64,000 bases of DNA from Bidens hawaiensis. Its lineage: Eukaryota; Streptophyta; Magnoliopsida; Asterales; Asteraceae. The first letter of the stretch is position 1. Every line of letters begins with the position of its first letter. The position numbers and the translations under genes were made by a program. Location of the stretch: the NCBI GenBank assembly GCA_021521415.1, contig JAIQDT010000061.1, positions 868,001 through 932,000 on the forward strand, written 5' to 3'. The notes beneath the pieces were generated by a model. It searched no databases, was not told the origin of the DNA, and was given only the letters and a program-made list of their open reading frames with translations. Of the stretch, positions 45,441-56,797 are shown piece by piece.

Positions 45441-46079
45441 TTACACTTTAGCCTTTCCCTTGAACTTACCCATGAGTTGTCCCTTGCCTTTGGCAACCTT
45501 TGCCTTGGGTTCCGGGTGATGCCTCTTCCTATTGCCTCCCTCAATCGTAAGAACGGTTAAAACCTTTTTACCCATTCCCGTCTCGGCCGTCTTGAGCATT
45601 GCGTGAAGCTCACAAATGCTTTTGTCCCACCCATTCATATTGTAATTCATTACAAAAGTCTCAAATTTCTTGGTTAGCCCATTTAGGATCAAATCCGTGG
45701 CTAACTCCTTTGAGACGGGACAATTAAGGCGCTCGAGACGATCAATGTGTCTTTTCATCTTAAGCACATAAGATGAGACCGATTGGGTTTCTTCCATACG
45801 ACATGCATGAAGCGCTTGAACCGTTTCAAAGCGTTCCACCCTAGCTCGTATAAGGAACATTTACTTAAGTTGGGTGATCATGTCGTATGCCTCATGAAGT
45901 TCAAAATCCTTTTGAATCTCGGGAATCATAGTTCCCAACATGAGGCAAGAAACTTGCACCGAATCCTCATTGTGCTTAACCCAAACGTTATGGTCTTGGA
46001 CATCGTCAACGCTAGGTTCATCGGGAATAGGCTCGTCTATTACATAGTATTTCTTTTCTTGCTTGAGAACGATTCTCAA
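45441..46079 (-). pseudogene. Gag of Copia C
   Basis: Two blocks in one frame (46079-45861 and 45860-45441), parted by a TAA after TQLK. The first has KYYVIDEPIPDEP and SVQVSCLMLGTMIPEIQKDF. The second has VERFETVQALHACRMEETQS and NGLTKKFETFVMNYNMNGWD, the UBN2-type gag core, and ends in a basic region (KAKVAKGKGQLMGKFKGKAK). It would form the particle. The N-terminal residues upstream are in the decayed part near 46080-46140. Confidence 0.85.
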
Positions 46080-46140
46080 GTTTCAATACCAATCCAAAAT
46101 TTGGTATAGTTTAGAAGATCCTTGTCGAGAATAGATCTTA

Positions 46141-47665
46141 GTGATAGGTTATTAACAGGTGGGATAATAACGTTAGGTGGATTGTTGATTGCGGTAATCT
46201 ACAAATATAACAAAGCTCAATTTTAGTATTTTTGATATCAATAATTTTAATCGTTAATACCCTTTATGTCTCCAAGACAATTAATGATTAAAATCTAGAG
46301 CCCAACGTTACATTCAAATAGTAGTTAGGTGACCTTTATCCTACTATTTAAATTAACAAGGTAGTCAACGTTTGACGATTGTAACCCTATGCAACTTCTA
46401 GTTTTATGGGATTGGTTAAACATCTTATGTTTAGTTGGCATGTTTAATCCCATCAACACCATTATACGCCATGCTTCGATGACCCTATTCACATGGTTTC
46501 CAATTTAAGTTGTCCTACTTATACACACATGTGAGTTTACACATAAAAGTAGTTATGTGACCTTTATCCCACAAATATGGCAAACCCACCTCAAACTCAC
46601 AAGTTTCCTCCAATGCGGTTAGGTGACCTTTATCCCACATCGATTTCCCAAGTGATTCGAGTGTTGTATAAAAGGATGGTGTTCAACTTATTTTATAAAA
46701 GGGATTTTTTTCGTTTTCTAAATTCTAGATTGGAAAACCTTTATGTACCTTCCATTTGCATGCATTCAAATGTATGGTACTTAGTTGAAAAACCTATTTT
46801 CAATGTTCTTATTAATAAAACCCATTTTATTATGAAATCATTAGCCTTTAATAAAACCAATTTTATTCCCTAACGATTTCTAAGGAACTAATTTATGCTA
46901 GTTGTTGATTTTAAGTTGTTAGCAAACCACATTGCAATAACACAAACAAAAGTTAATCAACCATGCAAGCATAAAACATACAACCACAAGTTCATAACCA
47001 TAGCCTCCTAATATTGACTACACTTGTTGACCGAAGACAAGTGTGCCAAAAGGTCTCTCCTAAGGGACTCAAAAGGACATGAGCTTGTGTCGGTGAACTC
47101 CCACTTGATCTCGCATCCAAATGCTCTAAGTGTTCACCCCCATGTTGTGGTCTCCATCCACTTTATTTGGGCTTCCTTCCTTGCATCTTCTTTTACAAAA
47201 ATTATCCTAATACATTTTTTCTAGTAAAAGAAATGCATGTAATCTACTTATTATTACAAACCAAATGAAATGAATAAATATATTACACAACCCAAATAAA
47301 TATTACAACCATATTGAATGAATAAATAACACAACACAAACATTTAACCAAACACAAGGCCATGGCTAGGTTATGAACATCTATTACACATCCAAATATG
47401 CAATAACACAATGACCAAAATGGTTCCCCTTAACCCCTTAAAACTTTCGGCCATAGCATAACGAAAACGAAAGTTTCGGGTTTTGTCCAAACAAAACATA
47501 CAATCATCCAAATGACTTAATTATTCAAGATTACCACATGCATGTAAAGTATAATCTTGAAAAAACAAGGGGTAATCAAAACCCCTAAAATTTTTGGCTA
47601 AATGGTAAAACCCCACAACACACCCGAAAATTTTTGGGTCTAATGAAGCATGCATCCGTATAAGC
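46141..47665 (-). other. Leader of Copia C
   Basis: A 1.5 kb noncoding stretch between primer site and gag. TGACCTTTATCCCAC or a close form occurs three times (about 46331, 46559 and 46625), each near an intron-like AGTTAGG/AGTTATG context. Otherwise it shows no ORF above chance; the small plus frames are not supported. Confidence 0.6.
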
Positions 47666-47679
47666 GGCTCTTGATGCCA
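47666..47679 (-). promoter_or_regulatory. Primer binding site of Copia C
   Basis: TGGCATCAAGAGCC on the minus strand, a variant of the initiator tRNA-Met complement with an extra A, directly next to the LTR start at 47681. Confidence 0.75.
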
Positions 47680-47680
47680 T

Positions 47681-48158
47681 TGTTTGGTTTTAACAAGATT
47701 ATCAACGTTATAAAATCCCAATTTTATGAAAAAAGAAGCGGATATATGTTTTAAATCTTGTTAATTTGATATGTTTAAAACCAATTTTACACATGCAAAA
47801 CCCAATCCCGGATCCAAATACGAAATACATACTACCAAACACATGCATGACACTAAAAATTCATGCTTGTAAGACTACCTTTCAAGTAACACATATATTG
47901 TGTCATACACACTTATATTGTGTTATACACATATACTGTATCATACACACTTATATTGTGTCATACACACTTGCATCGTGTTATACACATATACTATGTC
48001 ATACACAGTTATATTGTGTCATACACAATAACACATTATAGGTAACATGCTTAACATATTGTTACTTAACCATCTTAAGTAACACTATGGAATGCTTTCT
48101 CTCAAAGTATAAATCATCCATATGGTTTATTCTGTTCACAAGTACATTGTATTTAGAA
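47681..48158 (-). repeat. 5' LTR of Copia C, internally deleted and truncated
   Basis: Starts TGTTTGGTTTTAACAAG. It matches the 3' LTR up to about 40625, lacks about 300 bases, resumes in the minisatellite and ends after CATTGTATTTAGAAA, where the 3' LTR goes on for another 170 bases. The outer end was therefore lost at 48158. Confidence 0.8.
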
Positions 48159-48489
48159 ATGATGTTCTAAAAGTAGTTATATAAAAATACGCTAATCTAG
48201 ACACTAAGTAATAAATTCTAGACACCTAACTTAACTAAAACTACTAGCCGGCAAGTGAACCGGTCAACTCTAGTACAGCTAAGTAAGTCCGGATATCGAA
48301 CCCACGAGACTCTTTAAATTACGTAAACTAGATAAATTAGACTCAACTATAGACGTGACTATTTATTTATACTATTTTTAGGGGTTTTACTAATAAACTA
48401 AGATTTAAACTAAAATTAGACTAATTAATAAAACTAAAAAGGACTTAACTTATGACTTGGATTTAACTTAGATTTTGCGTCTACCGCTT
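48159..48489. other. Unidentified repeat-like segment
   Basis: About 330 bases, AT-rich, with CCGGCAAGTGAACCGGTCAA (an inverted CCGG pair) and GGATATCGAACCCACGAGAC. It abuts the truncated LTR of Copia C on one side and the truncated pol of H on the other. It is probably a fragment of another element; there is no coding content. Confidence 0.4.
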
Positions 48490-51400
48490 TCTGTTCCTCG
48501 TTGAATAAATCACCTGAGCGCGTAGTCGATGTGTTTGAGGTTGAGGTTGCGTAGGAAAATCCGTGTCCGTGTCTAGGGCTATTCAGGGTTGTTCTGTCGA
48601 GTTTTCTGGGTATAGATTTCCGGTGTGGTTGCATTTGATGCCGCTTGGCTGTTTCGATGTGGTGCTCGGAATGGATTGGCTCGCGAGTGTTGATGCTCAA
48701 ATCATTTGTGGTCAGAAACTTGTTCGTTTGAGGGCCCCAGATGGGACCCAAATCACTCTCTTCGGTGATCGGAATGTTGCGACGCCACATATTATATCCA
48801 TGCTTAAGGCGGGAAAGTTGATGCAGCGGGGGTGCGAGGCGTATCTGGCGTATGCTATAAACATAAATACCGAGGTGGCTACCGTCGGTGATGTTCCTAT
48901 TGTTCGGGATTTCCCGGATGTATTTCCAGATGATTTGTCAGATGTGCCACCGGATCACGAGATCGAGTTCCAGATAGAACTTGTACTAGGCGCCAAACCC
49001 GTTGCCCGAGCCCCTTACCGCCTAGCCCCGAATGAAATGAAGGAACTTATGGCTCAGTTGGAAGACTTGCTAGATAAGGGCTTTATTCGACCAAGCATGT
49101 CACCTTGGGGTGCCCCGGTCCTGTTTGTTAAAAAGAAGGACGGTAGCATGCGGATGTGCATTGACTATCGTGAATTGAACAAGCTCACTGTTAAAAATCG
49201 GTACCTTCTCCCAAGGATCGACGATTTATTTGATCAGCTCCAAGGAGCTAGTTGGTTCTAGAAGATCGACCTTAGGTTCGGGTATCATCACTTGAAGATT
49301 CGGGAGGAAGATATTCCTAAGACTGCCTTCCGCACTCGTTATGGGCATTATGAATTTCTTGTGATGTCTTTCGCTTTGACCAACGCACCGGCTGCGTTCA
49401 TGGATCTTATGAACCGGGTGTGTAGGCCGATGCTCGATCGTTCGGTTATTGTGTTCATCGACGACATTCTTGTGTACTCTAAAAGTGAATCCGATCACGC
49501 CGATCATCTCATGGAAGTGTTGGAGGCTCTGCGGAAGAACAAATTGTATGCAAAATTTTCTAAGTGTTCCTTCTGGTTGCGTGATGTTCAATTCTTGGGT
49601 CATGTTATTAACCCGAGTGGTATTCTGGTTGACCCTGCAAAGGTGGAAGCCGTGAATGAATGGGAGTCTCCTAAGTCTCCATCTGAAATCCGTATCTTTC
49701 TGGGTTTGGCGGGGTATTACCGCCGCTTTATTCCCGATTTTTCGAAAATTGCTTCTTTACTAACCAGGTTGACTATGAAGAGTGTTAAGTTCGTTTGGGG
49801 TACTGATCAGGAGGAGGCTTTTCTCGAGTTGAAGAACAGGTTGACGCATGCCTCGATTTTAGCTTTACCCGATGGCACCGATGACCTGGTGGTTTATTCT
49901 AATGCCTCTTATCAGGGGCTTCGGTGTGTTCTGATGCAGCGAGGTCGAGTCATTGCGTATGCCTCGCGGCAATTAAAGCCTCACAAGGTGAATTATCCTA
50001 CTCACGATTTGGAGCTTGCGGCCGTTGTGTTTGTGCTTAAGTTGTGGCGGCATCATTTGTACTTTGTTCCTTGCGTTATCTATACCGATCATAAGAGTTT
50101 AAAGTATTTCTTCGAACAAAAGGAACTGAATATGTGCCAGCGTCGATGGTTGGAGTTGATTAAGGATTATGATTTGGAGATTATGTACCATCCAGGTAAG
50201 GCTAACGTGGTGGCTGACGCGTTGAGCCGGAAGGAGAGACCGAAGCCGGTTCGTGTAAAATCTTACCAGCTTATCCTTAAACCCGATATTTTGAAGCCAA
50301 TAGCCAGCATTCAGAATGAGGCTTTGCAGGTGGAATGGATTATGTCAGAATGTGTTTGGGGTCAGGAGAAATTGTTGGAAGACGTCGGTGACGGGGTGAA
50401 GTATAAGGATGGTCGTTTATGGGTACCGAAGTATGGGGGATTCAGAGATAAAATTTTGGATGAGGCACACAATTCGAGCTGTTCTATTCACCTGGGCGCG
50501 ACCAAGATGTACCAAGATTTGAAGAAAAATTATTGGTGGCCTGCGATGAAGTTTGAGGTTGCTCAGTACGTGAGTAAGTGTTTGACGTGTCTACAAGTTA
50601 AGGCCGAGCATCAAAAGCCGTTCGGGAAGCTTCAACCTTTAGAAATACCTGAGTGGAAGTGGGAGCATCTTACTATGGATTTTGTGACTAAATTGCCTCG
50701 TACTCCTAAGGGTAATTATGACACAATTTGGGTAATTGTTGATAGATTAACCAAGAGCGCTCATTTCTTGCCGATTCGAGAGACTTTTAATTCCGAGCAG
50801 TTGGCCGATGTGTTTATTCGTGAGATCGTTTCTAGGCACAGGGTGCCGGTATCTATTGTTTCGGATAGGGATACGCGTTTTACCTCCAGGTTTTGGAAAA
50901 AGTTTCACGAGGAGATGGGTACCAAACTCCTCATCAGTACTGCTTATCACCCGCAAATGGATGGTCAGTCCGAGAGGACCATTCAGACTCTTGAGGATAT
51001 GTTGCAGGCCTGTGTAATCGATTTTGGTGGCAGTTGGGATCGTCACTTACCGTTGGTAGAGTTCTCGTATAATAACTGTTATCACGCCACGATTGGGATG
51101 TCACCGTTTTAGATGTTGTATGGTAGGAGGTGTAGGACTCCAGTTTGTTGGGGTTCCATTGGTCAGAAGCAGTTGGGTAGTTTGGAGGTGGTCGAGGCTA
51201 CGACTAAGAAACTCGACATGATTAAAGTGTTTATGAAGGCTGCTCAGGACCGACAAAAGTCTTATGCGGATAAAACGCAAAGACCTATTGTGTTCGAGGC
51301 TGGGGATCAGGTTATGTTGAAAGTTTCTCCTTGGAAGGGCATTATTCGTTTTTGTAAGAAGGGGAAACTTAGTCCGAGGTTCATTGGTCCGCTCCGTATA

Positions 51401-51735
51401 TTGTACCGTGTTGGTGAGGTAGCGTATAGGCTGGAATTGCCTGATGAGCTCGCGGGGATTCATCCTACCTTCCATGTGTCCCACTTGAGAAAGTGTTTAG
51501 CGTATGAGGAGGCCCATGTGCCTCTTGATGATATTGAGCTTGATAGTAAGTTGAACTACGTGGAGGAGCCTATTGCTATACTTGACCGTCAGGAAAGGCG
51601 TTTGCGAAACAAGGTGGTTAAGCAGGTGAAATTGTAGTGGAGGCACCTTAGGGGTTCGAGGCTACTTGGGAATCCGAAGATGAGATGATGAAACTGTATC
51701 CGCAGTTGTTCCTGTCCCATCGGGATTTGGGGACG
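48490..51735 (+). pseudogene. Gypsy Pol of H: protease end, RT, RNase H, integrase
   Basis: One frame with three in-frame TAG codons: 49259-49261 (for Ser in F-S-K-I-D), 51110-51112 (for Glu in P-F-E-M-L) and 51635-51637 (for Gln). A one-base deletion follows near 51653. Protease end: [53 protein letters not shown] (Asp pair kept). RNase [12 protein letters not shown], where Asp is Asn, so inactive. Integrase: [11 protein letters not shown]...[10 protein letters not shown] in [10 protein letters not shown] in [13 protein letters not shown] in [14 protein letters not shown]. The tail is [13 protein letters not shown] and VEEPIAILDRQERRLRNK. The piece before 48563 is a decayed protease. Confidence 0.9.
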
Positions 51736-51746
51736 AATCCCATTGT

Positions 51747-51760
51747 AAGGGGGGTGGATT
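51747..51760 (+). promoter_or_regulatory. Polypurine tract before LTR1 of H
   Basis: TAAGGGGGGTGGATT directly before TGTAACACC; the same tract precedes LTR2 (54589-54603). Confidence 0.85.
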
Positions 51761-53217
51761 TGTAACACCTGTCAACTTCCGGTGTAATGATTTAGCGCGT
51801 GTAAGGTATGTATAACTCTCGGGACTTAACCAACGTTTCTCGGAAGCCTTTACGTCATCCCGGTATGTTAAAAAACATAACTTTTCCTTCCATTTTGCCT
51901 TCATTTCAATTTGGAGGGACTTGGATGTAACTATTTTTATTATATCATAAAACAATTAACCTAACTCTAAAACCCTTTCTAGCGGCCGATCGGAAGAGAG
52001 ACCCCCCTGCTCGAAATTCTTCTGTCCAGCCAGCTTTGATCCTTAAAAACTTCAATTCCAGGTCGGTTTTATGATTCCCTATGTCTCTTACACGTTAATT
52101 GACCTTTTTATTGCGCGTATTGATCAAAAAACGTCTTGTTGTAGGCTAACCGGGTGGCTGTCCAATTAAGCTTTTCCGGGACTGTTTTGAGTGAGGTTTT
52201 TGCATCAAAATCCTCCTAGGTATGTGTTGTACATCATACGTGAAAATCATATACATTGAAGGTGTTTAGGTCGGACAATCGATTTTAGTTCGAAAACTAG
52301 GGTTTATCGGGTGTAGAATCGTCAATTGTTGAGTTTGATGCGTTAATCGATTGAATGACCAACCGAATCAGTTTGTAAAGCCCTAGGGGGGTTTAAGGGC
52401 TGTGGTAAAATTATGTTTTTGGTACTCGGGACTGATTAGGTTGGTGATTAGTCAATCGAGTCGGCGGTGCGCGAATTGTCGTTTAAACGTTAAATTGTGT
52501 GTTGTAAAAAGGAACCGTCAACCCTATCAACTCGGGTGACATATTTATGATGTATGAAAAGGTTAATATGGGAATTTGGTCCATATGGGGCTGATTGGTT
52601 TGACAATTGGTTTTTAAGATTTAGTACGCGCGTAATCGACTCGATTTGCATGCCGACGGGTGAGTTGTGCATCATGGTTAGCCCCGACCATGATCGTAGG
52701 GTGGATTTGGTTAATTGAAGGGTTTTAGGGGCTGAGGTAAAGTAATTGGGTATGGGTTGGGCCTCGGGCCAAAGTGTTGGGCTTGAATGGCCCATTAGGC
52801 AAGTTTGTTCTTACGGTCTAGTTTAGTGACGCGTTGTGTACAATTTACAGGCCCTTACTTGTGAGTGTGTACTTATGAATTTCCTAGCTCGTTGCAGGTG
52901 TTCGGTTGATTTCAGGTGAGTTCTTGATGCCCCGTTTAACTCTTTTTAAGTTTTTGGCTAGCATGCACACCTAAGCGATTTTGATTGATGAAATGTTTTA
53001 AACTATTTTGCATAGGCTTGCTAGTATTGGTAGGCCTTGAAATGTTATAGAATGTGTGTATGTATATATATTATTGTATGGCCAGTATTTGGCGAATGTT
53101 GTAGTCGTTATTGACTACGGAATGTTACATATGCCTACTTCGTGTTTGCATGCGTTGAATGGAATGTTACGTGTTGGGGTTTTACGTTTTCTCGGCCCTG
53201 AATGTTATTATTGAATG

Positions 53218-53270
<53 letters not shown>

Positions 53271-53379
53271 AATGCACGTATAGAGATGTTCATACGTAAG
53301 GATGATTATTTATTAAATGTGATGACCTAACTGATGTATTTCCGTTTACAGTGGGGTTCCCAGTGTTCGGGGCCTTACA
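51761..53379 (+). repeat. LTR1 of H
   Basis: From TGTAACACCTGTCAACTTCC to GTTCGGGGCCTTACA, 1,619 bp. It shares long blocks with solo LTR E. It carries a TA microsatellite (53220-53268). The last bases join directly to CAAGATGTACCAAGA, which is integrase coding sequence. Confidence 0.85.
53220..53268. repeat. TA microsatellite in LTR1
   Basis: About 24 TA units. A shorter, interrupted TA run stands at the matching place in LTR2 (55917-55955). Confidence 0.95.
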
Positions 53380-54590
53380 CAAGATGTACCAAGACTTGAA
53401 AAAGAATTATTGGTGGCCAGCGATGAAGTTTGAGGTGGATCAGTGTGGGAGTAATGTTTGACGTGTCTACAAGTTAAGGCCGAGCACTAGAAGCCGTTCG
53501 GGAAACTTCAACCATTGGAAATTCCTGAGTTGAAATGGGAGCATCTTACGATGGATTTTGTGACTAAACTGCCTAGTACTCCTAGGGGTAGTTATGACAC
53601 CATTTGGGTAATCGTTGATAGATTGACCAAGAGCTCTCATTTCTTGCCGATTCGAGAAACATTTAATTCTGAGCAGCTGGCCGATTTATTTATTCGTGAT
53701 ATCGTTTCTAGGCACGGGGTGCCGGTATCTATTGTTTCGGATAGGGATACACGTTTTACCTCCAGGTTTTGGAAGAAATTTCATGAGGAGATGGGTAACA
53801 AACTCCTCATCAGTACTGCTTATCACCTGTAGACGGATGGTCAATCCGAGATTGTGTTATCGATTTTGGTGGTATTTGGGATCGTGACTTACCGTTAGTC
53901 GAGTTCTCGTATAATAACCGTTATCACGCCACGATTGGAATGCCATCGTTTGAGATGTTTTATGGTAGGAGGTGTAGGACTCCAGTTTGTTGGGGTTCCA
54001 TTGGTCAGAAACAGTAGGGTAGTTTGGAGGTGGTTGAGGCTACGACTGAGAAGCTCGATAAGATTAAGGCTTTTATGAAGGCCGCTCAGGATCGTTAAAA
54101 GTCCTGTGCGGATAAAAGGCGAAGACCTATTATGTTTGAGGCTGGGGATCGGGTTATGTTGAAAGTTTCTCCTTGGAAGGGTATTTTTCGTTTTCGTAAG
54201 AGGAGGAAGCTTATTCCGAGGTTTATTGGTCCGTTTCGTATATTGTCCCGTGTTGGTGAGGTAGCGTATAGGTTGGAATTTCCCGAGGAGCTCGCGGGGA
54301 TTCATCCTACTTTTCAAGTGTCCCATTTGAGGAAATGTTTAGCGGATGAGGAGGCCCATGCGCCTCTTGATGATATTGAGGTTGATAGTAAGCCGAACTA
54401 CGTTGAGGAACCTATTGCTATACTTGACCGTCAGGAAAGGCGTTTGAGAAATAAAGTGGTTAGGCAGGTGAAGGTGCAGTGGAGGTACCACAGGGGTTCC
54501 GAGGCTACTTGGGAGTCCGAAAACGAGATGATGAAACTCTATTTGCAGTTGTTCCTGTCGCATCGGGATTCGGGGACGAATCCCATTGTA
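53380..54590 (+). pseudogene. Partial integrase of H2
   Basis: Begins inside the integrase zinc domain ([19 protein letters not shown]), equal to 50505 onward of H. It has [28 protein letters not shown] and [12 protein letters not shown] (both Asp), then TAG at the expected Q/P site after STAYH and a deletion of about 35 bases that removes the glutamate of the D-D-E triad (53850 region). The tail resumes with [13 protein letters not shown] and runs to VEEPIAILDRQERRLRNKVV, VQWRYHRGSEATWE, open from 54132 to 54608. Several stops (54016, 54097) precede it. Confidence 0.85.
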
Positions 54591-54603
54591 AGGGGGGTGG
54601 ACT

Positions 54604-56448
54604 TGTAACACCCGTTAATTTCCGGTTTAAAAGAATTAAAGCATGTAAAGTATGTATATTTCTCGGGAGTTAACCGGCATATTTCGTTGGCATTTCTAGT
54701 CATCCCGTTACGTTAATTCATTTTACTTTTCTTCCAAGATGCCTTATTATTCAATTTAGAGGGGCTAGAATGAATTATTTTATGATTCCCCGTATCTTTT
54801 ACACCTTAATTGATCTTTGTATTACGCGTATTGAACGATAAACGACTTGTTTTAGGTTAACCGGGTGGCTGTCCAATTGAGCGGTTTCGGGACTGTTTTG
54901 GTTGAAGTTTTTGCACCAAAATCTTCCTAGGTATGTCTAGTATAACATACTTAAAATCATGTTCATTGGTGTTCGTTAGATTGGTCAACTAGTTGTAGTT
55001 AGATTGTTAGTGTTCGGTTGACTAAAATTGTAGTTTGATGCGTTTAAGGTGAGTGTTGATGTGATTAAACGACCAATTCAGCTCGGGATCACTCGGTTTG
55101 ATGTACGGGCTGTAGAAAAATCATTTTTATAAGTTTTGGGGCTGAATTGGTTGTCGGTTACTCCAACGGGTCGGTACAACTCGCAATTACGTTTATTGAA
55201 TAGTTGGTGCGTTGTACTTGCGAGTTACCGACCCATTTGACTCGTATAGCGTCGTGTGGACTTGTTAGCTGTGATTTTATCATATTGGGTCCACACGGGG
55301 CTGAGTTGGATGTTAACGGCCTAAATGACTCTAAAACGCGCGTGTTAGTGTCACTTAGTGCTTCCAGGGGCAAATTGGGAATTCTTTATTCCCGGGAGTA
55401 CCTATGGTTCGTTTTGGTGAATGTGAGGCCTTGGGGGATATTGTGATTTAGTTTGATGAGGTCGAGGGTTTAGGTAACTCAAACCATGTTAGAACGTCTC
55501 GTAGGACCAACGAGTCCTTTCGATGTCGATTGTAATGTTTGTATGTAAACCGACAGGTGTTTGAGTTTTGGGATTACTTAGGGATCATCTAGCTCGTGAT
55601 GAATACGTGTCTTGTTTCAGGTGAGTTCAAGATGCCCCTTTTAACTCTTTTTAAGTTTTTGGGCTAGCATGCACACCTAAGCGATTTTGCTTGGTGAAAC
55701 ATTTAAACTATTTTATTTAGGCTTGCTTGTATATGGTAGGCCTTGGGATGTTATAGTATGTATGTATATATTATTGTATGGCCAATATTTGGTGATATTA
55801 GTAGTCGTTATCGACTACGGATGTTACGTATGCCTACTTTGTGTTTGCATATGTTGATGAGATGTTACGTGTTTGGGTTGTACGTTTGCTCGAACCTGAT
55901 GTTATTACTTGGATGTTATATATATATATATATATATATATTTATTTATATATATGGATGCACCTATAAAGATGTTTATATGTATTTATGTATATATATA
56001 TATATACATACATATATAAGGATGATTATTTATCGAAGAAGATGGCCCAACTGATGTACCCCTTTTATAGTTTAAAACCTTTGGAATGACTATTATGATT
56101 ATTATTATAGATGTTATTTATTAAAACTTGAACTCACTTAGCTCAAGCTAACTTTGTGTACATGTTAGTGTGAGTTTCAGGTTAGGAGGAGGATCCCTTA
56201 TCGCCTGGACGTGCATGACGCTACTTGGACGGTGAAGGGCATACGTGGATGATAGATTTCATTATTAAACGTTTTTTTTTAAGTTTTATTAAACATATTT
56301 AAATTGGTTTTGGGAACTTATTGTATTAATTATGGTTTTCCGCTGAATTATACTATGAATTGGTTGTTTTAATGAAATGAACTGTTTTTGAGTTTAAGTA
56401 TTTTGTATGAATACCAACTGTAGGGGTCCTGGGATTCGGGGCCTTACA
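54604..56448 (+). repeat. LTR2 of H2
   Basis: From TGTAACACCCGTTAATTTCC to GATTCGGGGCCTTACA, 1,845 bp. Its end joins the protease coding sequence of Copia L, so H2 was inserted there or the junction formed by deletion. The flanking bases AAAAT (56449-56453) cannot be checked for duplication, because the left end of the element is lost. Confidence 0.85.
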
Positions 56449-56708
56449 AAAATCAGGCAATGTTCATAATTGAAGGCTACCTTGTATCCTTTGTAACATA
56501 CTTGAGAAATGCTCAACAGATTGTATTGAAGTCCTTCAACATGTAGAACATTCTCAAAGGATACCTTGCCATTGGTGAGTGTTCCTCTTCCAACTATCTT
56601 CCCACCATTCTCATCACTCCCAAAGGCAACTGGCCCTTCATATTTTCTTTCATAGTTGATCAGTGCACTCTTGTCAAAGGTCATGTGCCTGGAACATCCA
56701 CTGTCCAT
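56449..56708 (-). pseudogene. Aspartic protease of Copia L, truncated
   Basis: Has MDSGCSRHMTFDKSALINYE, with the catalytic D-S-G intact, then GKIVGRGTLTNGKVSFENVL and LQYNLLSISQVC. The frame stops being protease at 56449, where LTR2 of H2 begins; the last residues of the open frame (from about FVRPRIPGPLQ) are translated LTR. A frameshift near 56720 parts it from the gag spacer. Confidence 0.85.
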
Positions 56709-56797
56709 GTATCATAAATCATTGATGTTCAAGGACTGTTCCTGCACATACACACAAAACAGAATTTGTTGGAATCTGAGTCACAAACTGCATCAGT

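Larger units (their letters stand above)
40425..48158 (-). mobile_element. Copia C: Ty1/Copia retrotransposon with both LTRs
   Basis: Read on the minus strand: 5' LTR (48158-47681, outer part lost and internally deleted), primer site, 1.6 kb leader, gag, protease, integrase, RT/RNase H, polypurine tract and 3' LTR (41432-40425). The Gag-protease-integrase-RT-RNase H order is that of Copia. Stops and frameshifts occur throughout, and the protease and zinc knuckle have lost key residues. Confidence 0.9.
48490..56448 (+). mobile_element. Gypsy chimera H/H2: pol-LTR-partial integrase-LTR
   Basis: Plus strand: protease end, RT, RNase H and integrase (48490-51735), polypurine tract, LTR1 (51761-53379), then without primer site or gag a second, partial integrase (53380-54590), a second polypurine tract and LTR2 (54604-56448). 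The 5' LTR, gag and most of the protease are missing. The two pol pieces are close relatives, but the two LTRs differ at roughly a quarter of the positions in their first 110 bases, so they come from different copies. The integrase tail and LTR type place it near Tekay, in the family of solo LTR E. Confidence 0.85.

Noticed and set aside
48434..48790. Minus-strand 118-codon ORF
   Set aside because: Antisense shadow of the Gypsy protease/RT frame on the plus strand.
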